DNA from: Euglena gracilis
Taxonomy: Eukaryota > Euglenida > Euglenophyceae > Euglenales
Reading direction: 5' to 3'
Assembly (NCBI GenBank): GCA_039621445.1
Contig: CP154955.1
Coordinates: forward strand, 946,558 to 1,010,557
DNA: 64,000 nt
Numbering within the stretch: the stretch's first letter is position 1; the number at the start of each line of letters is the position of its first letter. Shown here piece by piece: positions 1 through 11,570 of this stretch. Position numbers and translations under genes: made by a program. Below the pieces are notes generated by a model. It saw only the letters and a list, made by a program, of their open reading frames with translations. It made no database searches and was not told the DNA's origin.

Positions 1-672
1 GAACCCAGAGAACGACTTAGGCGGCACATCTAGGACTTAAGCTTTTTCTTCTTGTTGATGAGCGAAACTGCGCACGTCGACATTTTTTACGATAACCTTG
101 AACCGCCGACTGCTCCTGGTGAGGCAGAAATATGTAGGATGCGCACTTCACAATACAGGTCGGGAAACACAAAGGTTTCAAACTGGTTATCCAACGAGCA
201 AGCAACAGATTTGTGTTGCTGTCTGTCAAACAGGTGGGCTGTGCACCCTGGCTTATCACCATGGGTTTTGGCGTGTCCCTGCTGTCTGTGATTGCCGGGT
301 GCTGCATACCTGTTTGACGGCCACTGACTGTCCACCATTTGAACAATGTGATGTGCAGCTAAATTAGACGATGTGTGGTATAAAAACCTTTTCAAAGCTC
401 AGCCGCTGTCGACAGACCGAAATGTGTGTCAACTGCTGGAACACCCACATGACGCACATTTATGAAATGAGGATCGATGTGCGCATTTGCGCACACCACC
501 ACACTGGTCTGCATTTTTGTGTACATTAACCACTCATGTATTTAAATGGTTGGTGTGGGCAAATGCGCGCATCAACCACCCAAGTACAAGTCAAGTGGTC
601 AATGTACACAAAAACACACACTGGCCGCTTACACAAAATACACATGTGGTTGGTGTGTGCAAATATGTGCAT

Positions 673-702
673 GGTTGATGTGCGCATTTGCGCACATCAA
701 CC
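673..702. repeat. Perfect palindrome, 14-bp arms
   Basis: The left arm GGTTGATGTGCGCA (673-686) is followed by TT and by its exact reverse complement (689-702). Looser copies of the same GTGCGCAnnTGCGCAC core surround it from about 470 to 720, so this is the best preserved member of a local palindromic repeat cluster. The function is unknown. Confidence 0.8.
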
Positions 703-804
703 ACATGAAATTTGGGAAATATACTGCACATATCTTATGGAACTTGAATCACATCTATGTACACGGGGGGGGGGGGGGTATGAAAATTGGCCCTTCAAAT
801 TATG

Positions 805-1245
805 CCAGTCAAAAAAATGCAAAAATAATGCAAAAAAAATGCAAAAAAATGCAACTTGCATAAAACCCCTGAGAAAAGGCTGGAATATAACAGAGTTTTG
901 CTGCCCAAAATCCGTAAACATGTGACAATGCCTCCTGGAAGACAATGGGAAGCACTGAGACCCCAAAGACCCCAGGCAACTGCAGAGGGACCAGAGACAA
1001 AACATGGCACATGGCGACCAACTACAAAATTTTTTTCCAGGGGAAAATATTTTATGGAAAAAATGCAAAAAAATGCAAAAAAATGCAAAAAAAAAATGCC
1101 AAAAAATGCAAACATATGGCTACCAACTACAAAAAAATTTTCCAGGGCAAAATATTTTATGCAAAAAAAAATGCAAAAAAAATGCAAAAAAATGCAAATT
1201 TCGGAAAAACCTGATTATGCAAAAAAAATGCAAATTATGCAAGTT
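805..1245 (+). repeat. A-rich ATGCAAAAAA simple repeat with an embedded duplicated block
   Basis: The stretch is dominated by ATGC followed by runs of A. Inside it, a block around ACCAACTACAAAA-TTTT-CCAGGG-AAAATATTTTATG occurs twice (about 1016-1056 and 1125-1162). Open frames across it are Lys/Asn/Met-rich and are read as low-complexity artefacts. Confidence 0.75.
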
Positions 1246-2730
1246 GAGTATCCCCCCCCCCCGCTATGTATCACATGGAACATGACAGCTGACTATTTTT
1301 GGTTTAACGACTGCGGCAAGGATTTTGAATGGGTACGGTTTGCAATGTGCGACAAAGAACGGTGGCTTTCAAATGAACCTTTGTTGCTGCCCCCGTATTA
1401 TGGAGTGCTCTTTGTCCTTAACAGTTGGGCGTGCGCACACTAACCATTGTGGACGCAAAACCTTTAAAACTATTGTGTGGTGAGAAAACTCCGGTTTTAG
1501 GTTATGCGCATTGTCCAGTAGCACATCATGTGATGGTGGGTGATTGCACTTAAGCATCTACAAGGCCATCACCAACCCCCCCCCCCCCCGGGTGCAGCAG
1601 CAACAACCGAGCTGGCGTTTTTACCCCCCACAACCGGGACAGCAGACTGGGGGGGGGGGGGGCATGCTGCGGGTCGATGGAAGCAATGGAAAATGGCAGC
1701 ATCATAAATGTGGCCTCAAAGCTCACTGTTTTGAGACAGAGTACATTTGCTTTTTCTTTTACATCTGGTTGGGTTGCGTGAAAGTACTGGGACTCAACAC
1801 CCTGATATTGGGCACAAAAACTGGTGTGTTGCATGTTCTCTGAGGGGAAAAAAAACGAGAGATCACTGTTCCCCCCACTTCTTAACCGCTGGCGCGAGAA
1901 CGGTCGGCCGTGCGGGTTGGGGACGAGACATACAAATCGACACAGTGAGTGGAGACAAACTTTCTCCTGTCATAGAGTGCGTGACTGGTGTGGCAAAATG
2001 CAAGCCAGGGGGGCAAGTGGCGGGGGTTTTCAAGGTCCACCACTAGCCCAAGCGGTGCCTTTGCACGCGTGCACAAGTGCCAGCGGAGGGCCACCAGCTA
2101 GAGGACCACAGTCTGCATATCGACCTGGACCTGTCACTGGGCAGAATCGGCCCTAAAAAAAAGCCTGCTGGTGGAGGAGCACGTGAAAGCTGAAATTGGG
2201 CACCCGAAGGAGCAATTGCAGGTGGTGTTTGGGGTCGTGTATGATGTGTTCTGTCTGAAACTTTGCTACTGTGGTCGGTTAGCGCAAATGCGCACGTCGT
2301 CATGGTGTCCCCATTTCGCACTCGGACGATGCGCATCTTTAAACACGTGGTCGGTGTGTGAAAGTGTGCAAACGCCGACCACGCGCATTTTTGAAAACCG
2401 ACCAGTTTTTAATTTCCGACTAGGCACTTGGTACACGTGTTTTTTCAATGCATTTCTGTCTGTTTTCATAATGAGACTCGTTGCAAGCGCTTCCAGTCCA
2501 AGCCAGCGAGACCTATTTATGTGCCGCAAAACTTGATTGCATCCCCTTGCACAAGTGTACATGAGGTCAGTGTGTGCAAATACACATACACTGAGGGTGT
2601 GTGCATTTGCTCAAAACCAACCTCATCCTCACTCCCAAACTCACGGGGCTTGCCGCACCGTTTTCATCAGCGTTAATCCGGGGGTATTTAGGGCCGTTGT
2701 TGGGGCACCCTGTCCCTGTTTGGCGAAGTG

Positions 2731-5700
2731 ATTGGACCCACCCTGAACCCCCTATCCTTGTTCCCCGTGCTCTGGCAATAGCCCCCCCCCCAAAAAAAAG
2801 TTGGAGGCCAGCAAAAACAAAACAGTGCGTCAAAACCCCAAGAGGCAGCCAGCCAAGGCCACCAACAACTGGTGAGGAGAGCTGCATTGCACAAAATGGG
2901 GGGAGGCAGACCCGGTTGTTGGAATTTTTGTCGGTTTATTTTTTTCCAGTTTGGGGGGAGGTGCAGGGGTTTTCATGTCATTCCGACCTCAAAAAATTTT
3001 TTTAAAAAAATACATAATTCTCGGGAAAACCAGTGCCAAAAATGAGAAATCACCCGTTTTTTTGTCCAATCCTGCCTCTTGTTCTCACCCCTTGTAGCGC
3101 CGGCGCGGAAAGTGGTTTTTGATGGGTTTGCGAAAATGCGCAAATCGACCAAAAAAAGCTTAAGTGCGAGATGTGCCACCTCAGAATGATGGTGATTTGG
3201 GGGGACCGGTGCTTGTCAACGGGGGGAAAACCAAAAATAAGGCACCCCAAATAGAAACCCCCGGAGTTCTTTGGCAACAGACCAAAAAAAAAAACACCCG
3301 AGTCTTACGTTGGATGTTAAACCTGTAACAAATAAATGGGGCCTCTACAGCGGGTTCAAAATGGAAAAGTCACAATTGTTGCGGCTTTGGAGAAAAAACC
3401 TCAATCTGGACCAAAAAAAAAATGACGGGAAACAATGATGGCAAAAAAAATGACGTGAAAAACGCTGGGGCAATTTTGATCTTGGAAACTTTAATGATGA
3501 AAATTTTCGACTTTTCACGGAAAAAGTTGATAATTAATGGAAATTCTTCTGCAAAAAGGCCAATCATAACTTCGAAAAATGGTCAAAATGGTCTTCTGGG
3601 TGTCCTTTTGTGATTGTTTTCTTTTTTTAAAAAAAAGACCCAAAAATTGACCTTATGTCATACCCCATTTTTTTGTGTGCGACATCTGACTACGCCTGAA
3701 CGTGGTTCCTCCAAAAAGGGGAAAACAGGACATTGGGAGGGATGATGGGGGGAATGATGGGAAAATTGGGCTGTTTCCCCTCATTTTTCTTCCCGTCATT
3801 TTTGTCCCAAATACAAAGTAATGCATGTGAAGAAACTGCAAAAGTCAAGTATCAGTGTTCTTCAGAGGTTCAAGGATGGCCTGCATATCCAATGTCACCG
3901 CGGCAACAAAAGGGGTCAAGAACTTCCTTCTGATGCAAAGCGGTGGTGAAGTGGCGGAGGATAATAATGCCATGGCATTCTCACAGAGTTGTAAAAAATG
4001 TTGCAATGCTGCGAGGGCGCCCAAAAACAATTGGTGACACTATTCACAAATAGGAAAATTTCTCCAATGTTTCTGTTTTAAAAAAATCTCCAAAAAAATG
4101 ATGTTGACATTTTTGAGCATTTGTAAAAAATACAAACAAAAAACAAATAATGCAGATGCAAAGGAATAGAAACCTCCCCTGAGGTGAATTTAATTTCTGA
4201 CATTGAAATTCAGGAGATACAAAGGAATCGAATAAACCCAGGGAAGCCAAATTAATGCACTTTGTGGTGTCCAATGAAATTATTATTAATTGGATGGAAA
4301 TCGCAAAAAAAACACATAGGAGATGAGACAAAGAAAAAAAGAGCATGAAATACAACAATGCTGTGAAAAATTTGAATTTGGACACACAAAAAATCATCCA
4401 CGTGTACCTATCCTCCGGCTCATTGGGCCATGTTGGCCCCAACAAGTTGGGGGGCTACTCCAGGGGGGGGGGGGGGCATGTTGATCCCAACGGCCAAGGG
4501 GGGCCAACAAGCCGCCAAGTCAAAGTTCCCAAAAAAGGGGGTCCGGGTGCCGAGTTGGGGGGGGGGGGAGGGGGAATGTTAGCCCAACAGCCGGGGGGCC
4601 AATGAGACAGGGGGGGGGGGGGTATTTTGAAAAGCAAAAATGAGCTGACTTGCTGAAAGCCAACCCCCCCATGCCATTTGTTCCATGGTGCTCATATGGG
4701 CGCTGGACCCCCTGGGTGTTGATGAAGCTGAGCCAAGTTAACAGAGTCGTCGAGATGGTGGACCAAAATTTCCACCAATGGTGTGACGGAGACGTCAAAG
4801 CCATAAATGGAGACGGGGATCTGCACGCCTGCAGAGAGCAGATGGGGGGGTCTGCTCTTGTCAAAAGCAAAGCAAATGCAAGCAAACAAGCAGCAGGAAA
4901 TGAAATACCATTGGGGACAAGGCAGTACAGTTGGTCAAACCTTGGGACCCCCCCCTCCCCCCCCCCCCTGTACAGTTCCAACCCCCCCCTTCCCGGGACC
5001 CCCCCCCTCCCCCCCCCCTTCCAACCCCCCCCCCGAGACAGATGAATTTTTTTTAAAAAAACGGCTTGATTTTTTGAAAAAAACATGCTTTTTTAAGGGG
5101 GTGGTGCGGGTCGCGGGGGGGGTGTCATGGGGGGGGGGTCACGGGGCGGGGGGGGGGGGTCACGGGGGAAGTATGACACTTTGCAGGTAGCCGGGAGGCA
5201 ACATCCATGACGTGGCATCGTGATAAAATTGGTCATTTTTTGAAAAGGGAATCCTGTTAGGATTTTCTTGACCAACACGTTTTTGGGATGAAGTTTGGGT
5301 CATTTTTGACAAAATTACGTTTTGGGTGGGGACATGCACCAGTTTTTGGCACTTCTTTCAGGGGAAAATATTTTTGGCCATTTTTGGGTGTGAAGGTGCA
5401 TTGGGCAGACAAGGACACATGAGTAGAACCACCCCCCCCATATTGTCCCCCCCCCCATATTGTCCCTCGGCCCGGCCGACGGGGGGTTTTTTGGCTCGGC
5501 CAATGAAATTTCCTTTGGTACCCCATATTGTCCCCCCCCATATTGTCCATTTGGGGTCCCAGTGGGAAGGTGGTTGGGACAATATGGGGGGGGGGGGTAC
5601 CCCCTCAGAAAAAATATGTTTTTTTTTATAATAAAAAAAAACCTCATGGGGGTTTGGGGGAATTTTTTTTGAAACTTTTTTTTAATACAAAAAAGGTCAT

Positions 5701-5900
5701 TTTTCATCTCTGCAGCTTCGTAGTCCGTTAAAGGTGCTGGAAAAACTAAAAATACGTCACTTTTGATGACCAAAAAAATGACCTTAAAACCTTTTCCTCA
5801 AAAAATGGCCATTTCGCAAGGAAAAAGGTCAAATTTTGCTTTTTTAAAAAATAAAAAATGTTTTTGTGTGTTTTTTTTGAAAAAAAATATTTTTTTGTTC
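2731..5900. other. Intergenic, G/C-tract and dispersed-repeat region
   Basis: No gene is recognised. G or C tracts cluster at 4465-4620, 4950-5040 and 5097-5165. A block around GGCAGTACAGTTG followed by C tracts and CTGTACAG (about 4920-5000) recurs near 7784-7860. A block ending in CATCTCTGCAGCTTCG-AGTCCGT (about 5640-5735) recurs near 36520-36600 and 63250-63335. Long frames here are Gly- or Pro-rich artefacts of the tracts. Confidence 0.55.
5421..5605. repeat. Short inverted-repeat element with CATATTGTCC ends and C/G tracts
   Basis: Several copies of C-tract plus CATATTGTCC (about 5430, 5455, 5522 and 5538) face GGGACAATATGG plus a G tract (about 5575-5600). The internal part, which includes CGGCCCGGCCGACGGGG and GGCTCGGCCAATGAAATT, recurs inverted at about 10550-10625. 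This looks like a small nonautonomous element. No target duplication could be assigned. Confidence 0.55.
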
Positions 5901-7556
5901 CAGGGTTGGGCAATTAACCGTTATTTTTGGGGTCAAGCGATTAACCATGGTTAACTGGGAGTCAACAAGCGATTAACCAATTTTCGATTAACTGTGCCTT
6001 TCCCTCGATTAATTTCAATTAACCACCACAAAAAAAATCAAAGTCCCTACGGGGGTGGTTCGGGTCACGGGGGGGTCACGGGGGGGTCACGGGGGGGGGG
6101 TCACGGGGGGAACACCACATTTTTGGTGGCAAAATTAGGAATCACCGAGTCGGAATTTTTGGAGAAAAATTCCACAAATTAGGAATCCCCACACCTGAAA
6201 TTAGGATTTTGACACCAACTTAGGAATCACCAAGCCAAAATTTGAAAAATTTACACCTAGAAATTAGGAATCTGCCCCAGAATTTCATCAAATTAGGCAT
6301 CACCAGCCAAATATTTTTCCCGACAAAATTTCGCCGAAAAGGGTCCTTGTTCGGGTCACGGGGGGGGTCACGGGGGGGTCACGGGGGGGTCACGGGGGGA
6401 ACACCCCCTACCCTTGAGTAATGTTGTACACCTTGCCAAATTGGTGCTTGAAAACATCATCCCCAAACCAGAGCTCACACTCTCATTCATTGGATGGATT
6501 ATGAGCCAAACAAACCAAAAAAAATGAAAACCACACGGATCTCCGTTGCCTGTCTAATGGGTTAGATAGCCAAGTTGGCGTAAATTCCTTTGCACAAACA
6601 CGAGCGTATCAACGGAGCAATCACTATGGCGATTGCGCAAATCACTGGGGTCACAGCTTGTTTTATCTGATGACAATTACCACCCCTCCTCCGAAAGGTT
6701 ATGTTGGGGCAGTTGAAAAGTGCCTCTTTTCCAAAAGGGAACTTCAACTACCACACACAACGGGGTCCATTCCCACCCAGTGTCTACCATGCCCCCCCCC
6801 CCATTTCAGACCTCCCCTCGGGAGCCAAAATCCTAGGGAGATCAGGCAGTAGACTATGGTCATTTTGACCCCCTCCCCCCCCCCCTATGGTGAAGTTCAC
6901 CGTTTGAAAGTTCACCGGGGGGTCCTGGACCCCCTCCCCCCCCCCCTGTGCCTAACCCATCGGTGAACTTCACCAATGAAGTTCACCAAGAGGGCACTTT
7001 TTGGCCAAAAATGGCCAAAATATGACATTTTGGGCAAGTTTTCGGAAATTTCGATAAAATTCCATGAAGCATCAACCTCAAAATGACCATTTTGAGAAGA
7101 AAGGAGCAAAATTTCACCCATGAAAATTTCACCCCCAACCATCAAAACGGTGAAGTTCACCGGTGAACTTCACCGGTGAACTTCACCGCCAAAAGCACCC
7201 CCCCCTCCCCCCCCGGTGAACGTTCACCGGTGAAGTTCACCGGGGGGGGGTCCGCAGCCCCCCCCCCCGTACTGCCTAACTTCCTAGGGGGGCCTAGGCC
7301 CCCCAGGCCCGGCCAAAGGGCCGGCCTTTGGCCGGCCAGGGGGGGGTCTTATGTGGGGGGTCCCCAAAGGGTAGAGAAATGTTCCCAAACCCAAGACATG
7401 TTTGATTTCCGCCAAAAAAAAGGTCGATTAACTGGGGGGCCACAAGCGATTAACCGTTTTTCGATTAACCATGGTTAATTGTCCCCCCCACAAACGATCG
7501 ATTAACTGGGGGGGTCACAAGCAATTAACCGTTTTTCGATTAACCATCCAACCCTG
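5901..7556. mobile_element. TIR transposon (CAGGGTTGG ends, TTTGTTC target duplication), nonautonomous
   Basis: The left end reads CAGGGTTGGGCAATTAACC and the right end is the complement of CAGGGTTGGATGGTTAATC. The 7 bases TTTGTTC lie directly outside both ends (5894-5900 and 7557-7563). The subterminal regions carry repeated GATTAACC and TTAACCATGGTTAA motifs. No transposase frame is visible. CAGGG termini and a 7-8-bp duplication are most like hAT elements; that assignment is inference. A different TIR element (6837-7284) is nested inside. Confidence 0.65.
6837..7284. mobile_element. Small TIR element (MITE-like) copy 1, 3-bp duplication TAG
   Basis: It starts GGAGATCAGGCAG and ends CTGCCTAACTTCC, an imperfect 13-bp inverted repeat. 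TAG flanks both sides (6834-6836 and 7285-7287). The interior has many near-palindromic GGTGAAGTTCACC units, C/G tracts and no coding sequence. The same structure is seen at 13128-13573 and, shorter, at 10733-10909, each with its own 3-bp duplication. It lies inside the 5901-7556 element and is therefore younger. Confidence 0.8.
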
Positions 7557-9030
7557 TTTGTTCTTTGTTGAAAAACAAAAAAAACGTCAACCCTGGCTCA
7601 ATTCCGCATGGTGTGCCAAGGGGGAGTGATTGAAGCTGCTTCCTGCCTTTCTGCTAAGTGTTTAAAGTGAAAATACTGGCTACCACTCTTTTTACAAGAC
7701 ACAAATATTTTGCAAAATGCATTTGAATTTCGCAAAATCCATCACCTCAATTGGCGAAAAATGTCGCAACTGTCTCGGGGGTAGGCAGTACAGTTGTGAT
7801 TTTCTGGGGACCCCCCCCCTCCCCCCCCCCTGTACAGCTTCCACCCCCCCCCCCTCGGACCCCCCCCTCCCCCCCCTGTGCCTTGTCTCCATTAAGACCA
7901 CTGTATCTACTGGGCCTCCTTTTATTCGCATCTTCTTTGGGCTGGCCGCGTTCTTGGGGTCAACTCAATTTATTCAGAACAAGTGTATAAACGGCTGGGG
8001 TCAAAGGCGGCTGGAATTCAAACCTTTCTTCCACTCAGCAACTTTTCTAGCCAGCCCTCAGAACACCCCCGGGTCTTTCAAAAAACCCTGAAGCAGAAAC
8101 ACACAAAGGAAAATGCATAATAATAATGCACAAACCCCGCCAAACCTCAGGGATTCATGGAAATGGGGGTCGCTGAGCTCTAAGAGCAGCTGAGCACACA
8201 GGGGCCACCCCTTTCAGTTGACTGGGACGTGAATGAGGGTGTTGGGGATGGTAAACCCACAAAAAATGTGATTGAAAATCAGAATCCACAACAATAAATG
8301 ACCAAAGAAATGGATTTTGGTCCATCCTGAAGTCCAAATGGTCATTTTTTGTGGGGAAAAAGACCCAAAAAAAAATGACCAAGAAGGGTAGTGCAGTATT
8401 TTGGGTCCTTGAATTTTCAAAAAAAATGGAAACTTTTGAATAAAGTATCCCCCCCTCGGCGGGGATTTTGGGTGGGGAAAAAAATATCCTGGGAGTATCA
8501 ATTTTGTTCAGTTTATCTCCATGATTAGATACCCATGGGGCCTTTGCTGGAGATGCCTTGAAAGACATCTCCCCACAGTCTGATAAAAGCCCAGTTGGAA
8601 ACTCCCTTTTTTGAGGAAATGTAACAAAATTTAAATCGGATCTAAATCAGACCCCAACCAGTTTGCCCAACACTGGGCAATTTTATTGCAGTCATTGGCA
8701 AAATGGGAGGACGCATAACAAAAGGCACAAAACACACCTTCATCTCTGGTGTGCATCAAACAGATGAACTGCGCTTCACAGGGATCAAGGGCTTGGACAG
8801 GGGTAACAGCCGGCAAGACATTTGCTTGCTTGGCACCAGTGGTGAGATGGAGTGGTAGTTGGAGGCAATAGTTGCGGAGGTGGGCGCAACGCGGCTGAGG
8901 TTCTGAAACACAAGGGTGACTGACAGTTTGCCCAGGAAGGAAGGAGCCGTAGCAGCAGCAAAAGAGGCCATGTTCGCAGCAAAAAAAATGCTAGGAGAAA
9001 TGAAATCCATTTTACCATCTATTCTATTAT
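7557..9030. other. Intergenic, no gene recognised
   Basis: It contains the second GGCAGTACAGTTG / C-tract / CTGTACAG block (about 7784-7880, compare 4920-5000) and A/T-rich unique sequence. A minus-strand frame of 84 codons (8756-9010) is Ser/Ala/Leu-rich, has no recognisable domain and is not called. The end is a degenerate ATTCTACC / ATCTATTCT microsatellite that served as target for the adjoining hAT element. Confidence 0.5.
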
Positions 9031-9551
9031 ATTCTACCTAGCATTGCGAATTTCGCGTAATTTAAGATATATAAATTACGTTACTGTAAGTTACGGTAAT
9101 TTACTGAAATTAATGAAATTTATGAAATTTATGAAATTTAATTTTTTGGGAAAAATTCACCTCGGCCCCAACCTCAAAAACCAAATTTCATGGCTTTCCC
9201 TCACATCTGGCAACATTGGCAAACCACAGCACACCTCCACAGCCGTGGCGTTGTTGTCCGATTTGAAATCTGCCATTGGGTATGGCCAGGGGAAAAGCTG
9301 GAAAAAGTGAAATAATGTCATTGCCAAAGCCAAAACGACAACCAATCACAACGAAATGAAATCAGTTCAACCACGATACCCAAAATCATTCAAAAAAAAT
9401 GTGCTGACCTGGGGGTCGGACCCCCTCGGCACGGCAAAATGGGCACCCCCCACCCATGGTGAGCCGACCCCTCAGCACGGCACGCCGAACCATGACCCGA
9501 ACAATGACAAACAGCCATCACTTTTGCATGATATGTGCTTTGTTAATCATC

Positions 9552-9627
9552 AGTCAGATGGTCAAGTGGTCAAAGACCCCAGCTTGAGGTGCTGGCCTCC
9601 TCTGGAGGTTCAAACCCCCGCTCTGAT
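9552..9627 (+). tRNA. tRNA-like element, nominal Leu (GAG)
   Basis: An A-box-like TGGTCAAGTGG (9559-9569) and a B-box GGTTCAAACCC (9607-9617) are present. A perfect 5-bp anticodon stem CCAGC/GCTGG encloses the loop TTGAGGT, giving anticodon GAG at 9586-9588. The acceptor stem is imperfect (TCAGA/TCTGA plus mismatches) and the T stem has mismatches. It is more likely a tRNA pseudogene or SINE head than a working tRNA. A related copy faces it at 9680-9756. Confidence 0.4.
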
Positions 9628-9679
9628 CCTTCTTAGTTCACCAAAAAAGGATTCCTCGTGCAGTTCGGGAAAATTGTCA

Positions 9680-9756
9680 CAGTGGGGTTTGAACTCACGC
9701 CCCAACAGAGGACCAGGTTTCAAAGCTGGCGTCATTGACCACTTGACCATTTGGCG
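9680..9756 (-). tRNA. tRNA-like element, nominal Ser (TGA), facing the Leu-like copy
   Basis: The same A-box-like TGGTCAAGTGG is present on the minus strand (9749-9739), followed by an anticodon arm CCAGC-TTTGAAA-CCTGG (9729-9713) with nominal anticodon TGA, and a B-box-like AGTTCAAACCCC (9695-9684). The acceptor halves do not pair. It shares the D arm and the start of the anticodon arm with 9552-9627, so the two form a convergent inverted pair about 50 bp apart. Confidence 0.3.
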
Positions 9757-10117
9757 AATGCCAAGGAATTCATTGCACACCGACGAAGCCTTTTGACTCA
9801 CTAGACAAATGAAGCATGGCCATCATAGGTGAGAAATCATTGCATTTTGGGACAGATCATAAAAGGAATCAACTAAAAATCAACTCACCTTCCAACCCGG
9901 CCACAAAAACAAGACAGACTTAGACCACGGCAAAGTGTCCAAATGTTCACATAGCAGACATAGCTAAATGGTTGAATCGGATGAATACCTCTTGGAAGGG
10001 TGCAGGCTTTGTTTCATAAACCTCCGGGGAGGAACGTGCGGTGTACCATTCCCCCACCGACCTCTCCCCGGGAGCACCGACTGGACAATAAGGGGGGGGG
10101 ACAACAGGGCTGGATAG

Positions 10118-10200
10118 AGGTAGAGGGATAGAGGTAGAGGTAGAGGTAGAGGTAGAGGTAGAGGTAGAGGTCACCTCTACCTCTACTATCCCTCTATGTC
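10118..10200 (+). repeat. GAGGTA hexamer microsatellite with inverted end
   Basis: About ten units of TAGAGG/GAGGTA are followed at once by the complementary CACCTCTACCTCTA. A second array of the same hexamer, also with an inverted part, lies at about 10466-10545. Together they enclose about 270 bp and could form long hairpins. Confidence 0.85.
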
Positions 10201-10732
10201 ACCTCAAGGTCAAACTTTTAAGGAAAGTGGCTTATACAAAGAAAATTTTTGCCGAACAAAGGCAATTTTATGGAAAAAATCAGAAATTGGCCATTCTTGT
10301 TACAAATCTTTTATGACAATTTTTAAAACCACCCACCCGGATATTTTTTCTCATTCCTAACCTATATAAGATGCGTTGAGATGCTAATTGGCCAAATTTG
10401 AGGCATTTGGAGCCTTTTGTGGCCCTCACTGGTGCCAGTTTATGACATTTTATGAACATAGAGGTGACATAGAGGTAGAGGTAGAGGTAGAGGTGGGTCA
10501 GATAGAGGTAGAGGACTTTGACCTCTACCTCTATCCAGCCCTGGGGACAATACGACCGTTCCAAACGAATTTCATTGGCCGAGCCAAAAAAAAAAACCCC
10601 GTCGGCCGGGGCCGAGGGACAATCTGGGAGGACAATAAGGGGAGGGGGTAAGGCGGCGTTTTGAAATCCTTCGGTTTGGGCTGTCATTTTGGGGGGGGGG
10701 TGAGGGAGACACAGGGGGGGGTGGCAAACAGA

Positions 10733-10909
10733 GGAGATCAGGCAGTGAACTTTGGGTTTTTCGGGCGGGACCCCCCCACCCCCCCCCGTCTTCATTGGAA
10801 ATACATGGCGGTGAACTTCACCGGCGAACTTCACCGGTGAAGTTTCTCCATTGAAATTCCTTTAGGGGCGAAGCCCCCAACCCCCCCCCCCCACCCCTGC
10901 CTAACCTCC
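10733..10909. mobile_element. Small TIR element (MITE-like) copy 3, 3-bp duplication AGA
   Basis: It starts GGAGATCAGGCAG and ends CTGCCTAACCTCC, with AGA on both sides (10730-10732 and 10910-10912). It is a shortened member of the family seen at 6837 and 13128, and keeps three GGTGAA-TTCACC units. It sits beside the end of the decayed hAT transposase frame. Confidence 0.8.
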
Positions 10910-10944
10910 AGAAGTTATCTCGCCGCAAAAATGCTTTTTCCCCG

Positions 10945-11293
10945 CTTTCTTTCCGAGGCTCAAGGGGGAGGCAAACGTGATGAAGCAACGCCTGCCGGAG
11001 ATGCTCAAAGGTCAGCCGAGGGCGACCGTTGGTAAGAAAATCGGCCGTAGAGAAGACACACTCCGCACTTGCTTGTGCAGCGGGGATGGAGGCCAAAAAA
11101 ACATACGTGTCTGATTACAGGATTTTTCCCAATCACACTTCTTACACAAAACCTTCTTTGCCTTCGTCACACTTGACCCAGATAAAACATTGTTGTCTTC
11201 ATCAAAAGCAACAAAAAAGTCCCAGATAGCGGACTTGTGTTTCATTTTGTCTGTGAAGGGGGAGGAAAAGCTCACGAAACCACATCTTACCAA
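10945..11293 (-). pseudogene. hAT transposase remnant: BED finger fused to C-terminal dimerisation region
   Basis: Reading leftwards from 11293, the first frame has SAIWDFFVAFDEDNN and VLCKKC, the pattern of a BED zinc finger, which binds transposon ends. About 100 bp further on, in another frame from 11096, comes IPAAQASAECVFSTADF then GRPRLTFEHLRQALL, the conserved hAT C-terminal dimerisation block. The catalytic RNase H-like core (usually several hundred residues) is missing between them. This is an internally deleted, frameshifted copy that cannot make active enzyme. Family assignment from the two motifs is fairly secure. Confidence 0.75.
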
Positions 11294-11372
11294 CTACAAG
11301 ATTCCTAATATTACTTGCTAACATAGCTGTTCAGAGCTAGGCTATAATGAAAATTTTCCTAGACAGACAACC

Positions 11373-11445
11373 ATACATGTAGCCTAGTGGTTATAGTGCA
11401 TGCTTCCTAAACGTGAGGTCGTGGGTTCAATTCCCACACATGTAT
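11373..11445 (+). tRNA. tRNA-like element, nominal Arg (CCT)
   Basis: Perfect matches to the A box (TAGCCTAGTGG, 11380-11390) and the B box (GGTTCAATTCC, 11424-11434) are present. The T arm GTGGG-TTCAATT-CCCAC is perfect. The anticodon loop TTCCTAA gives CCT (11406-11408), but the anticodon stem has a mismatch and a wobble pair. The acceptor pairs ATACATG with CATGTAT only if one base (11438) is bulged. It may be a real tRNA-Arg, a pseudogene or a SINE head. Confidence 0.5.
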
Positions 11446-11499
11446 GTGATTTTTTCAATAATTCCACAGTGAATTTCGCCACAAAAAATGAACCAAAAA

Positions 11500-11570
11500 A
11501 GACGAGGTGGGAATCGAGCCCACAACCGCAGTGTTAACGAGCGCACGCTCTACCACTCAGCTACTCGCCC
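11500..11570 (-). tRNA. tRNA-like element with T6 terminator, anticodon unclear
   Basis: The A box TAGCTGAGTGG and a good D arm are followed by a T arm GTGGG-CTCGATT-CCCAC and a 7-bp acceptor pairing (GGGCGAG with CTCGTCT, two G-T pairs). T6 follows directly, a typical polymerase III stop. The anticodon arm does not fold well; the nominal triplet is GTT (Asn) with C instead of T at position 33. It faces the Arg-like element 55 bp away. Confidence 0.45.

Larger units (their letters stand above)
1..2730. other. Intergenic, repeat-rich, no gene recognised
   Basis: No reading frame here shows a recognisable domain or natural amino-acid composition. The stretch contains motifs around TGCGCAAATGCGCA joined to GGTTGGTGTG or its complement (about 470-720, 2280-2400 and 2550-2620), an A-rich repeat (805-1245) and G/C tracts near 763-778, 1250-1262 and 1577-1662. 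These look like decayed copies of a few mobile or satellite sequences. Confidence 0.6.

Noticed and set aside
4520-5190. Gly/Pro-rich frames of 120-190 codons
   Set aside because: They are produced by G and C tracts and have no domain or consistent composition.
8756-9010. 84-codon minus-strand frame beside the hAT left end
   Set aside because: No domain, Ser/Ala-rich composition and no homologous copy elsewhere in the window.
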